From Akkermansiaceae bacterium (GTDB lineage Bacteria; Verrucomicrobiota; Verrucomicrobiia; Verrucomicrobiales; Akkermansiaceae), in NCBI GenBank assembly GCA_947491475.1, contig CANLKN010000036.1, positions 1-34,488 on the forward strand: a stretch of 34,488 nucleotides of DNA, given 5' to 3'. Numbering within the stretch: the stretch's first letter is position 1; the number at the start of each line of letters is the position of its first letter. The notes beneath the pieces are model-generated. The model searched no databases. It was not told the origin of the DNA and saw nothing but the letters and a program-made list of their open reading frames with translations. Positions 24,619 to 33,260 of the stretch are shown piece by piece. The position numbers and the translations under genes are program-made.

Positions 24619-25272
24619 ATGAACTCCCCGCCACGCGTTTTAGTAATGGATTCGCAACCTTTGATGCGGGATGGCTTGGCTTTAGTAATTTCCCGAGCAT
24701 TATTGTGCGAAGTCTATGTGGAAGAGGGTGATTTCACCAGTGCCACCGCGCGGGTCTTGGAAAAACGAATCGATTTGGTGATCTCAGATTTCAGAATCCA
24801 CGGGGAAACCGGACTGAAGTTTCTGGAAACAATCGCCAGATCGGAAGGCGCCACCCGCTGCCTGATTTTTTCGGCGTTTGACGAGTTGCAGATCGGCTAT
24901 GCCTGCATGCGTGCCGGAGCTTCCGGCTTCGTGAGTAAGTCCTCGCATACGGACAAGCTGGTGGCGGCAGTGAAGACGGTCCTGGAAGGTCGGCACTACG
25001 TCAGCGAAGTTCTAGCGAAGGCGCTGATGGGTAAGAATGAAGTCGCACTAAAAGGCTCTATCGGCGCGTTGCTCACTTCCCGCGAGCTAGAGGTTTTTTC
25101 CTTGATCGCCGCGGGCATGGTGGTTTCTCAAATCGCTTTACGGCTTGGCATCAGCGTCAAAACCGTGGAGGCCCATCGTGAAAACATCAAAAACAAACTT
25201 GGATGCGACAACGCCTCTCAGGTTGTGGCCGCAGCCGTGCGCTGGCTCGATAGCGCGTCGGTAGCGATATGA
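24619..25272 (+). CDS. NarL/FixJ-type response regulator
   Basis: The 217-residue protein (from ATG 24619, MNSPPRVLVMDSQP) has an N-terminal receiver domain. It contains Asp11, phospho-acceptor Asp57 (VISDFRIHG), Ser85 (IFSAFD) and Lys107 (GFVSKSS). A C-terminal LuxR-type helix-turn-helix follows (LTSRELEVFSLIAAG to SVKTVEAHRENIKNKLG). The acid pair is reduced to Met-Asp where most receivers have two acidic residues. A TTG at 24595 could add eight residues but ATG fits the family start better. No histidine kinase gene is adjacent, so it is an orphan in this window and its signal is unknown. Confidence 0.92.
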   Translation: MNSPPRVLVMDSQPLMRDGLALVISRALLCEVYVEEGDFTSATARVLEKRIDLVISDFRIHGETGLKFLETIARSEGATRCLIFSAFDELQIGYACMRAGASGFVSKSSHTDKLVAAVKTVLEGRHYVSEVLAKALMGKNEVALKGSIGALLTSRELEVFSLIAAGMVVSQIALRLGISVKTVEAHRENIKNKLGCDNASQVVAAAVRWLDSASVAI

Positions 25273-25448
25273 AGGCGAATCGTCGGTAGAATCATGCACT
25301 AACAATAGCAGTGATCGTCGCAACCACGAACTCTACGGAGGCTCCAGAACAGGCATCCAGATCGAGCCTGAGATCATTCCGAAAGATCTCAATGGTGACG
25401 CCCAGATCTTTGCAAGCAGGGCAATTCAAAGGGCAGGAATTGCGTGTT

Positions 25449-26057
25449 TCATCGCAAGAACGGATTTCCCACCGTCTCGTGGCCGATGGTGGTGGCCGGG
25501 CCGTGGCCGGAGAGCACGCGGGTGTCAGGCGGCAGGGTGAGCAGGTGGCGGGCGATGCCATCGAGCAATTGCCGGGTGCTGCCGCCCGGAAGATCCGTGC
25601 GGCCGATCGAAGCGGCAAACAAGGTATCGCCTGAAAACACGATGCTGTAGGAAGGAAGGTGGAAAATCACGCCATCGGTGGCATGGCCGGGGACGTGGGC
25701 GATGTGAATTTCCAACCCTGCCAGCTTCAGTGGCTCGTCGGATTGGAACAACACATCAATCTGATAAGGCTCCACTGAGACCGGCAAGCCCCAGTCGCGG
25801 GCCACGTCCTCAAGCGTGAGTTCGGTGGAAAACGGTGCAAATGCGTGCAGCCGCGCTCCGCTGGCTTGGAGCGCGGCGGCATCCAGAACGTGGTCGTAAT
25901 GCTGGTGGGTGAGCAGCACGTCATCAACACGCACGCCCTTTTCATCCAGCCAATCCGCCACGCCCTCGGGCGCGTCGATGAGCAGGTTGCCATCGGGGGT
26001 TTCGATCAAGTAGCCGTTTGTCTGGGTAAAGCCACCGGTGTGGGATGTGATTTTCAT
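25449..26057 (-). CDS. Metallo-beta-lactamase-fold hydrolase (glyoxalase II-like)
   Basis: The 202-residue protein is a small MBL-fold enzyme with a complete di-metal site. It has THQHYDHVLD (His51, His53, Asp55, His56), the PGHATDGVIF histidine, the FSGDTLFA aspartate and the SGHGPATTIGHE histidine. Size and the GRTDLPGG segment match the YcbL-like thioester/glyoxalase II subgroup. The substrate cannot be named; hydrolysis of S-lactoylglutathione-like or other thioesters is typical. It starts 12 bp after the Hsp33-like gene stop, in the same direction, so the two form an operon. Confidence 0.88.
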   Translation of the reverse strand: MKITSHTGGFTQTNGYLIETPDGNLLIDAPEGVADWLDEKGVRVDDVLLTHQHYDHVLDAAALQASGARLHAFAPFSTELTLEDVARDWGLPVSVEPYQIDVLFQSDEPLKLAGLEIHIAHVPGHATDGVIFHLPSYSIVFSGDTLFAASIGRTDLPGGSTRQLLDGIARHLLTLPPDTRVLSGHGPATTIGHETVGNPFLR

Positions 26058-26069
26058 ATGGATTGGAAG

Positions 26070-26831
26070 TTATATCATATTGCGTAAGACACGGTATCCG
26101 GCGGCGCACCGCGGGCACTGGATCTGGATGGTGTCGGCATCGGCGAAAAGCTCGTCGAGCCGGTCGCGCCAACCACCGAGCACCGGCAGAATCCTGTCGA
26201 GCGTGCAGCCACAGTGGAAGCGAAAGCGGCGGGTTTCTAGCAGCTTGGTTTCCTCGTTGGCATCGATTTTGGAAACCTCCTCCGTGTCGAGCGCGGCGAA
26301 CCAGTCCATGTCGCAGTCCGGCTGGGCGGCGACCAGTGCGAAGTGTTCCTCTTCCAACCGGAATGCCCGCGCCGGGCGCTGCTCGGATTGATCGTAGTAT
26401 TGCGAAATCCAAGCCACAGGGTCCTTGCCATCGATCTCCAGTGTGGAACTGCGCGGCTCGGCACCCCGGACCTCGGTCGTTTGGCTGTAGAAAAAGTTGC
26501 GGTCCGGTTCGCGCACGTCCTGAGTGAAAATGCGTCCGGTGACGGCTTCGGAAACCGAGCCGCCGGTGACAAACAGGTTCACACGGGGAGCACGCAGGTT
26601 CACCGTCCAGGCGATTGTTTCGGCCCACGGCCTGGCCACGAGGTGCAGCGTGAGCATCGCAAGCGCATCCTTGAGCATCCCATCGAGTTCCGGCGCATGG
26701 CGGATCCCGTGCTGCATCAGATGCAGATAGTAGTCCGTGTAGATCGGTGTGAACTGCCCGCGCACGACCAGCGCATTGCGCTGGCGGACGAAAACAGACT
26801 CGATTGTGGTGAAATCTTCGACGGACTGCAT
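26070..26831 (-). CDS. hslO: Hsp33-like redox-regulated chaperone
   Basis: Hsp33 is a cytoplasmic holdase switched on by oxidation and unfolding of a zinc-thiolate domain. The 253-residue protein ends with FHCGCTLDRILPVLGGW and IQCPRCAAGYRV. This gives C207-x-C209-x29-C239-xx-C242, the zinc-switch arrangement of Hsp33. The N-terminal part (VRGQFTPIYTDYYLHLMQHG, NLRAPRVNLFVTGGSVSEAVTG) is divergent and the protein is shorter than the roughly 290 residues of E. coli Hsp33. It lies upstream of an MBL-fold hydrolase in an apparent two-gene operon. The Cys motif is convincing; the divergence means client range and activation may differ. Confidence 0.75.
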   Translation of the reverse strand: MQSVEDFTTIESVFVRQRNALVVRGQFTPIYTDYYLHLMQHGIRHAPELDGMLKDALAMLTLHLVARPWAETIAWTVNLRAPRVNLFVTGGSVSEAVTGRIFTQDVREPDRNFFYSQTTEVRGAEPRSSTLEIDGKDPVAWISQYYDQSEQRPARAFRLEEEHFALVAAQPDCDMDWFAALDTEEVSKIDANEETKLLETRRFRFHCGCTLDRILPVLGGWRDRLDELFADADTIQIQCPRCAAGYRVLRNMI

Positions 26832-27233
26832 GGATCAGTGGGAAATTCTTGATAAGGGCGGGATCGGGGGGCCTGCCGCCGGAGAGAACCACACCTTCTC
26901 GTTCCGCACCACTTGAATTGTCATTGCCAAGGTGCCCAGCTCGCATGACGTGTCTGATCATCCATCCAGAGGACATTGAGTGGATGCCGATCGGCCATGG
27001 TTCTGTGCGACGAGGGGTTTGACGCGGCGGTGTTTGTCAGGCCATGCAAGGATGGAACCGCGATGCGGTTCAATCCGGTTGGGAAATCGTCCCGGGGTAG
27101 CCGTCTGGCGGCGGCAACCCCGGGCTGAAGGACGCTACGCCGTTGGCGTAATAAATCGGGATGGCATCATTAGAAGAGCACCCAGGCGCGATTGGAACTT
27201 GGAACCGGTCTTACGCCGGGCTTTCCTTGGTGC
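26832..27233. other. Gene-free 402-bp region with three clustered hairpins before uvrA
   Basis: This stretch holds no convincing gene. At 27056-27070 is AACCGC-GAT-GCGGTT. At 27091-27124 CCCGGGGT pairs with ACCCCGGG around an inner GCCG/CGGC stem. At 27136-27150 is TACGCC-GTT-GGCGTA. Two of the hairpins have 3-nt loops. They form a compact structured element about 85 bp upstream of the uvrA start, either a mobile repeat cluster or a structured leader. Confidence 0.6.
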
Positions 27234-29837
27234 GTGGAAACGATCCGGATCCGCGGCGCACGCCAGCACAACCTGAGAAACATCGACGTCGATCTTCCAC
27301 GAGGGAAGCTCGTCGTGATCACCGGGCCGAGCGGATCGGGGAAATCCTCGCTCGCATTTCACACGCTCTACGCCGAGGGCCAGCGGCGTTATGTGGAATC
27401 GCTCTCGGTCTATGCGCGGCAGTTTCTCGACCAATTGGAGAAACCCGACGTCGATTCGATCGAAGGCCTGAGCCCGGCGATCGCCATCGAGCAGCGAAGC
27501 GGCGGGCTCAACCCGCGCTCGACGGTGGCCACGGCCACCGAGATCCACGATTACCTGCGCGTGCTGTGGGCGGCGGCAGGCGTGCCACATGACCCGCAGA
27601 CCGGCGAACGGCTCCAGCGAATGGGCGCGGCGGACATCGTCAACGCGCTGGCGGCGATGGCGGAGGGCACGAAGGTGATGCTACTCGCGCCGGTGCCGGA
27701 TGAGGAACTGCGCGAACCGGCGCGGTTGTTAGGCGACTTGCAGCGGCAGGGATACATCCGGGTGCGCATCGATGGTGAGATTTTCGAAATCGAGGAAGCG
27801 GGAAAATCATGGCCGGACTCGCTGCCATCGGTGGAAATCGTGGTGGATCGCTTCGTGATCCGCCCGGGTGTGGAATCGCGCATGGCGGACTCGGTGGAGA
27901 CCGCGCTGCGGCTCTGCGGAGTGGAAGCCCGCGCGGCGGTGCAGGAACCGGAGTCGGACACATGGCGCGACCTCACTTTCCAGACATCGTGGCGCAATCC
28001 GTCCACCGGTTTCATCGTCGGCGAGCTTTCGCCCAAGCATTTTTCGTTCAACTCGCACCTCGGTGCATGTGACGGATGCGAGGGACTGGGCACGGAAATG
28101 TTCTGCGATCCCGAATTGTTAGATGTAGGTACCGACCCGGAAAAAACCTTACAGCGGTATCGGGAAACCACATCCGAACTCACACGGCGGAAGCTCGCGA
28201 AATTCATGGCGCACCGACCGTGTCATGCGTGCGGCGGGCGGCGGCTCAAGCCCGAGTGGCTCGCGGTGAAGATCGGAGGATCTAACAACCAGTGGCTGGG
28301 CATTCAGGATTTCTGTGCGCTGGGTGTGGCGGAGGCGATCCGCTGGTTGGAGGGTTTTCATGCCGATCCATCGAAGGCGGAGGTTTGCCTGCGACTGGTG
28401 AACGATGTGCGCAAACGGCTGTTGTTTCTGGAGGAAGTGGGACTTGATTACCTCACGCTCGATCGCAGCAGCGGCACGCTTTCCGGCGGTGAGGCGCAGC
28501 GCATCCGCCTCGCCACCCAACTCGGCGCAGGTCTCTCGGGTGTGATCTATGTCTTGGATGAACCCAGCATCGGTCTGCACGCGATGGACACCGCGCGGCT
28601 AATCCGCGCGCTCGTCCGGCTGCGGGATTTGGGCAATACGGTGGTGGTGGTGGAGCATGATGAAGAGATCATTCGCGCGGCGGACCATGTGATTGATATG
28701 GGTCCGGGCGCGGGATCGGCGGGCGGTCTGGTGCTCACGGCGGGTGCGCCTGGCGAGATTGATTCGCCGACCGGGGAATGGTTGAGGGGGAAGATGAAAT
28801 GCGACGGTCATCGAGCGCCGGTACAGTTCGGTGGCGGCAAACTCGTGATCCGCGGCGCGCGCGAGCATAACTTGAAGAACCTCGATGTGGAGGTTCCGTT
28901 AGGTCAACTCGTATGCCTGGCGGGGCCGAGCGGCAGCGGAAAATCCACCCTAGCGGATGACATCCTGCGGCGGACACTCGCACGGCATTTTCATCACTCG
29001 GGCGAGGTTCCTGGAAAACATGACTCGATCGAAGGACTGGAGCTCATCGAAAAATGCGTGGTGGCCGACCAATCGCCGATCGGCCGCAGCCCGCGCTCGA
29101 ATCCAGCGACCTTTACCGGCGCGTTTGATTTGATCCGCGATCTGTTCACCAAGCTACCGCTCTCCAAGCAGCGCGGCTATGGCGCGGGGCGTTTTAGTTT
29201 CAACGCAGTCGGCGGACGATGTGAACGCTGCCAGGGCAATGGCCGGCTCAAGATCGAGATGCACTTCCTCCCGGACGCATGGGTCCCCTGCCCTGCCTGC
29301 GGCGGGCGGAGATTCAACCGCGAAACGCTGGAAGTGACCTACAAGGGAAAATCCATTTCCGATGTGCTCCACTTACAAGTCAGCGAGGCACTGGCATTTT
29401 TCCGGCCGATCCCGAAGCTGCGCCACATCCTTGCCACGCTCGAGGATCTAGGACTTGGCTATTTGAAACTCGGCCAGGCTGCCAACACTCTCTCCGGCGG
29501 CGAAGCCCAGCGCCTCAAGCTCGCTGTGGAACTCGTCCGTCCGCAGGCACCGCACACGCTCTATCTCTTCGACGAACCAACCACCGGCCTGCACTTCGGC
29601 GATGTGCGGAGGTTGTTAGATGCTTTCCTCTGCCTGCGCGACGCCGGCCACAGCGTGCTGGTGGTGGAACACCACCTCGATGTGATCGCCGCCGCCGACT
29701 GGGTGATCGAACTCGGCCCCGGCGGAGGAGACCACGGCGGAAAGCTGGTGGCGGTAGGGACACCGGAAACCGTCAGAAAAACGAAAAACTCACCTACCGG
29801 CCGGGCCCTGATGCGTGCGGACAAGCGCCCACCCTGA
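27234..29837 (+). CDS. uvrA: UvrA-family excinuclease ATPase with degenerate first zinc module
   Basis: UvrA is the damage-recognition ATPase of nucleotide excision repair. From GTG 27234 the protein has 867 residues against about 940 in E. coli. Both ABC halves are intact: [10 protein letters not shown] near residue 25 with [15 protein letters not shown] near 415, and [10 protein letters not shown] near 563 with [15 protein letters not shown] near 760. The second zinc module is intact (CERCQGNG near 662, CPACGGRRF near 686). The first lacks its leading Cys pair: where CPxCG is expected the sequence reads WRNPSTG, leaving only CDGC near 279. The UvrB-contact region also lacks the usual KGEH-like motif. 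It may be a second, specialised UvrA rather than the housekeeping copy. Confidence 0.88.
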   Translation: METIRIRGARQHNLRNIDVDLPRGKLVVITGPSGSGKSSLAFHTLYAEGQRRYVESLSVYARQFLDQLEKPDVDSIEGLSPAIAIEQRSGGLNPRSTVATATEIHDYLRVLWAAAGVPHDPQTGERLQRMGAADIVNALAAMAEGTKVMLLAPVPDEELREPARLLGDLQRQGYIRVRIDGEIFEIEEAGKSWPDSLPSVEIVVDRFVIRPGVESRMADSVETALRLCGVEARAAVQEPESDTWRDLTFQTSWRNPSTGFIVGELSPKHFSFNSHLGACDGCEGLGTEMFCDPELLDVGTDPEKTLQRYRETTSELTRRKLAKFMAHRPCHACGGRRLKPEWLAVKIGGSNNQWLGIQDFCALGVAEAIRWLEGFHADPSKAEVCLRLVNDVRKRLLFLEEVGLDYLTLDRSSGTLSGGEAQRIRLATQLGAGLSGVIYVLDEPSIGLHAMDTARLIRALVRLRDLGNTVVVVEHDEEIIRAADHVIDMGPGAGSAGGLVLTAGAPGEIDSPTGEWLRGKMKCDGHRAPVQFGGGKLVIRGAREHNLKNLDVEVPLGQLVCLAGPSGSGKSTLADDILRRTLARHFHHSGEVPGKHDSIEGLELIEKCVVADQSPIGRSPRSNPATFTGAFDLIRDLFTKLPLSKQRGYGAGRFSFNAVGGRCERCQGNGRLKIEMHFLPDAWVPCPACGGRRFNRETLEVTYKGKSISDVLHLQVSEALAFFRPIPKLRHILATLEDLGLGYLKLGQAANTLSGGEAQRLKLAVELVRPQAPHTLYLFDEPTTGLHFGDVRRLLDAFLCLRDAGHSVLVVEHHLDVIAAADWVIELGPGGGDHGGKLVAVGTPETVRKTKNSPTGRALMRADKRPP

Positions 29838-29945
29838 ATTCACAGAAAACGTAAAAAATCGTCGAGAATCCGGTCGGCGCCATGATGACACGTTGGAAAA
29901 GCGCCGCGGCGCGATAGATCGGACCGCCGCCACCGTATCTGGTGC

Positions 29946-31490
29946 ATGTCATTTCGACTCAGACTGAAATCCGCATGGCCTGTCGCATGGATCGCCGCCG
30001 TCATCGGCACCGCACAAGCCGGGGAAGTCCCTTCGCCCATCGACAACCGCGCACTGCTGCCGCCCATCAAACCGGACACCGAAGTCGTCATGGAAGGCAT
30101 GTCGCCGGACTGGATGAAGTCGCTGATCATGGTGCAGTTCCGCGTGGAAACCGCCACGCCGGAGGGCACCTTCGCCGCCGCCACCCGGGTGCTCGACCAC
30201 TTGGCGGAAACGGGCGTCAACGGCCTGTGGATCAACCCGGTTTTCAAGCGCCTGCCGCGCGAGGTCTCGCCGCATTTCAACGGCTATGGCAACGAAGGCC
30301 CGCACACCATTGCGCCGGAGTTGAGCGGCACCGAGGATCCTGACGCCTCATTCGCTGCAGCCAAAGCCTTCGTCGATGCCGCCCATGAGCGCAACATCCG
30401 CGTGCTCTTCGACGTCATCACCTGGGGCGTCGCCAAGCAAAGCCCGCTCGGCACCGAACACGAGGATTGGTTTCTCTTCGACGGCGCAAAGCGCGAAGTC
30501 TGGGCCGGCTGGGCTTACAACTGGAACGTGCCCGCCATGCGCGAGTGGTTCATCAATGCCTGCGTCCAGTTCATCGAGCTTACCGGGGCCGACGGCTTCC
30601 GCTGCGATCTCGAACCGCACATCACCGGCTATGAGGTGTTTCGCGAAGTGCGCAAACGCCTCTACGAAAAAGGCCACAAGATCATCATCATGCCGGAATT
30701 CGTCAACTCGCGCGAGGGGGTCTATGACTTCGAACAGGTCGGCGTGGGTTTTGAAAAAGCGCTCAGGCGGGATGCCGCGCCGCCGATTCACGAGAGCGGC
30801 AGTTATTATCTCGAAAATGATATCATCCAGAGCATCCGCAGCGGCCGTGGCGTCGGCATGGGCGAGTTGCAGGAACAAGGCAAGGGCGGCACGCTGCGCT
30901 ACCACACCTTCAACTTCGCCTGCCACGACACCGGCGGTGCCCGCGTGCTCGGCAGCCGCCTGCGCACCGGCTACCAGGCGATCCTCGCCCCCTTCATCCC
31001 CATCTGGTATCTCGGCGAGGAGTGGAACAATCCCTACGACACCGCGCCTGATAAAAACAATGTTCTCTATTTCAACCACATCGACTGGGCAAAGCGCGAT
31101 GCACCGGAAAACCGCGCGTTTTTCGAGGATGTGAAACGCCAGATCCGCATCCGCCGCAGCTATCCGGAAATCTTCGAACACTTCCCGGAATCACAACGCG
31201 ATGCCAACATCGCACGCGTCGAGGCAGTCGGCAACGATCTGCCCGCCTATGCCCGCTTCGCCGGCGGCCGCGCCGTGGTCGTGGTCCCTAACAAGTCCGC
31301 CGAAGCCCGCAGCTTCGAAGTGCGCGTCCCGCTCGCCGATCTCGGCCTGCCCAATCAGCTCATTCCGGTTACCGACCTGTTGGCGGAAAAACCGGTCGCC
31401 GCGCGGCATGAAAACGACCGGCTCATCTTCCAGTCCGAAGTCCCGCCGGACGGCATCTCCATGTATCTGCTGGATGCCAAGGCCCGCTGA
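29946..31490 (+). CDS. Exported GH13-type alpha-amylase-family enzyme
   Basis: The 514-residue protein has a Sec signal peptide (WPVAWIAAVIGTAQAG, cut after residue 25). A TIM-barrel with the four GH13 regions follows: GVNGLWINPVF (91-100), VLFDVITWG (153-161), GFRCDLEPH (nucleophile Asp221) and IIIMPEFV (acid/base Glu251). The transition-state His-Asp is in NFACHD (327-328). The C-terminal part (RAVVVVPNKSAEARSFEVRVPL) looks like the beta-sandwich domain C. The region-IV motif differs from the common NHD by having Cys before His. It likely acts on alpha-glucans outside the cytoplasm, but GH13 contains many specificities. It is transcribed towards the BMC gene. Confidence 0.85.
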   Translation: MSFRLRLKSAWPVAWIAAVIGTAQAGEVPSPIDNRALLPPIKPDTEVVMEGMSPDWMKSLIMVQFRVETATPEGTFAAATRVLDHLAETGVNGLWINPVFKRLPREVSPHFNGYGNEGPHTIAPELSGTEDPDASFAAAKAFVDAAHERNIRVLFDVITWGVAKQSPLGTEHEDWFLFDGAKREVWAGWAYNWNVPAMREWFINACVQFIELTGADGFRCDLEPHITGYEVFREVRKRLYEKGHKIIIMPEFVNSREGVYDFEQVGVGFEKALRRDAAPPIHESGSYYLENDIIQSIRSGRGVGMGELQEQGKGGTLRYHTFNFACHDTGGARVLGSRLRTGYQAILAPFIPIWYLGEEWNNPYDTAPDKNNVLYFNHIDWAKRDAPENRAFFEDVKRQIRIRRSYPEIFEHFPESQRDANIARVEAVGNDLPAYARFAGGRAVVVVPNKSAEARSFEVRVPLADLGLPNQLIPVTDLLAEKPVAARHENDRLIFQSEVPPDGISMYLLDAKAR

Positions 31491-31534
31491 AACTTGAAAA
31501 CCAAAATTCCAGCCACGAAGAACGACACATCGCT

Positions 31535-31681
31535 ATGGGCAATCCGTCCGCCCAAGTGGTCACCATCACCGACGAGAAGACCGCTACATTACACGGGCTG
31601 CCCGGGCAAAGTGCCATTTCAGCGGAGCGCAAGTCCGTGATTGCCGCGCATTGCCGTGCAGGCTACCACTGCAGCACGTGA
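31535..31681 (+). CDS. Possible 48-residue protein coupled to the BMC gene
   Basis: ATG 31535 opens a 48-codon frame ([20 protein letters not shown]...) ending at TGA 31679-31681. Its stop overlaps the GTG start of the BMC gene in the sequence GTGA, a classic coupling arrangement. Third codon positions are moderately GC-rich. I recognise no family, and the overlap could be chance. Confidence 0.35.
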   Translation: MGNPSAQVVTITDEKTATLHGLPGQSAISAERKSVIAAHCRAGYHCST

Positions 31682-32298
31682 GCGCACTGGGTTTCATCGA
31701 AGTTCCTTTTTTCAGCATCGCCGCCGTGGTGGCCGATGCGGTTGCCAAGACCAGCGGTGTGCGCATCCTCGGGTTCGACACCAGCGGCAGCGATGAAATT
31801 GTCATCCGCATTGCAGGCACCGTCTCCGAAGTGGCAGACGCCTTGGAGACTGCCGGGCAGACTGCCCGCAAGCTCGGTGTGAAATATCTCGGCACCCGCC
31901 TCTCCAAGCCCGACAGCCATTTTTCCGAACTCTACTCCGGCCCCAACGCCATCAATCCGCTATACGGCGGACGCGATCAATTCCTGCCCACCGATTTCCC
32001 CAACCCCGATCCAGCCATGTCCACCCAATCCCAAGCCCTCGGCATTCTCGAAACCCAAGGCCTCACCGCTATCCTCGAAGCCACTGATGCCATGCTCAAA
32101 ACCGCCGATGTGAAACTCGTCGGCAAAGAGAAAATCGGCGCTGCCTACGTGACCATCATCGTGCGCGGCGACGTGGCAGCTGTCACCGCAGCCGTGGCCG
32201 CCGGTGCCGCCGCCGCCGCGCCGCTGGGCAAGGTGATCGCCTCGCACGTCATCGCCCGGCCGCATGCCGAGATGCTTGCACTGCTGCCAAAGCCGTAA
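31678..32298 (+). CDS. Tandem BMC-domain microcompartment shell protein, with a possible internal start
   Basis: Shell proteins with BMC domains tile into the wall of bacterial microcompartments. From GTG 31678 the protein has 206 residues and two BMC domains. The first is divergent ([40 protein letters not shown]). A linker follows ([19 protein letters not shown]). The second is strongly PduA-like ([51 protein letters not shown]). The second domain begins at an in-frame ATG (32017, MSTQSQALG). Read alone it would be a 93-residue protein, the exact size of a single-domain hexamer shell protein. No pentamer protein or encapsulated enzyme is nearby. This may be a genuine BMC-T trimer protein, a fusion of two genes, or a gene giving two products. 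Confidence 0.88.
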   Translation: MSALGFIEVPFFSIAAVVADAVAKTSGVRILGFDTSGSDEIVIRIAGTVSEVADALETAGQTARKLGVKYLGTRLSKPDSHFSELYSGPNAINPLYGGRDQFLPTDFPNPDPAMSTQSQALGILETQGLTAILEATDAMLKTADVKLVGKEKIGAAYVTIIVRGDVAAVTAAVAAGAAAAAPLGKVIASHVIARPHAEMLALLPKP

Positions 32299-32374
32299 GC
32301 TGAAAGAGAAATCGCGCGAATTCCAGCGCGGGGCCTGGTGCTGAAAACCACCTCATGGTGTTTATTTGCATGGA

Positions 32375-33202
32375 TCACGAGCCCAACACAGCGCGATGAA
32401 TGCGCCCTGGGGCTTTTTTCAAAAAACGCCGTGCCAGGGCCTCGAACTCTTCGGATAGGTCGGTGAGATGGATTTCAAGCCCTCCCTCCCGGTCGCCGGG
32501 TGCCAGCAAATCCAGTCGCGCCAACTCCCGCTGCAGATGCTCGGCGCAGGTCGTGGCGGAATCGATCAATGAAACATCCGCTGGCAACAGTTTCCGCAAA
32601 ACCGGAATCAACAGCGGGTAATGCGTGCAGGCCAGCATCAGTGTGTCGATGCCCCGTTCCACCAGAGGATCGAGGTAGGTTCTGAGCACGACCTCCGTGG
32701 CCGGGTGATCGATCCAATCCTCCTCCACCAAGGGCACCAGCAGCGGTGCTGCGGTAGCGTGGATGATGAGCCCCGTGCGACGCAGGGCCAGCGCGTGCTG
32801 ATAGGCATGGGAACGGATCGTCCCGCGCGTGGCGATGATGCCGATGCGTCCGGCATCAGGATTGGCAAGAGCGGCGTCCACACCGGCATCGATCACACCA
32901 AGGATCGGCAGGCGGTATTTCTCGCGCAATCCCGGCAGCGCGTGGGCCGTGGCCGTGTTGCAGGCCACCACGATCGCCTTCACGCCGCGGGAAATCAGGA
33001 ACCGGCTGTCCTCATCCGCAAACTGGCGGATCGTTTCCGGGCTTTTCGATCCGTAGGGCAGCCGCGCCGTGTCGCCGAGATAAACGATGTCTTCGGCTGG
33101 CAGCAATTCCTGCACCGCACGCACGACGGTCAGGCCGCCGACACCCGAGTCGAAAAATCCAAGAGGAGCTGCATTCACTGGCCGGATTGTGCCCGTGCAC
33201 AA
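32375..33202 (-). CDS. murI: Glutamate racemase
   Basis: MurI makes D-glutamate for peptidoglycan. The 275-residue protein has the N-terminal GFFDSGVGGLTVVRAV (first catalytic acid), YLGDTARLPYGSKSPETI, the first catalytic Cys in VVACNTATAHALP, and the second in LMLACTHYPLLIP. Spacing and length are those of the family. The longer N-terminus (MCTGTIRPVNAAP) precedes the conserved start by about 12 residues. It is convergent with the BMC gene, with a 76-bp gap holding only a weak hairpin near 32350. No other cell-wall genes are in the window. Confidence 0.95.
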   Translation of the reverse strand: MCTGTIRPVNAAPLGFFDSGVGGLTVVRAVQELLPAEDIVYLGDTARLPYGSKSPETIRQFADEDSRFLISRGVKAIVVACNTATAHALPGLREKYRLPILGVIDAGVDAALANPDAGRIGIIATRGTIRSHAYQHALALRRTGLIIHATAAPLLVPLVEEDWIDHPATEVVLRTYLDPLVERGIDTLMLACTHYPLLIPVLRKLLPADVSLIDSATTCAEHLQRELARLDLLAPGDREGGLEIHLTDLSEEFEALARRFLKKAPGRIHRAVLGS

Positions 33203-33260
33203 AGCTCCGGCAAGCGGGAAGCTTCCGTTCCATGCATTTGCAAAACCGCTGCCGGAGCCG

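Noticed and set aside
25273-25448. Cys-containing minus frame (NCPACKDLG) downstream of the MBL gene
   Set aside because: No start codon of its own; the frame only opens inside the MBL gene, and the segment has no recognisable homology.
31678-32298. A full propanediol or fucose/rhamnose microcompartment locus
   Set aside because: Only the shell gene is present; no pentamer protein, aldehyde dehydrogenase, aldolase or other BMC enzyme lies within the window.
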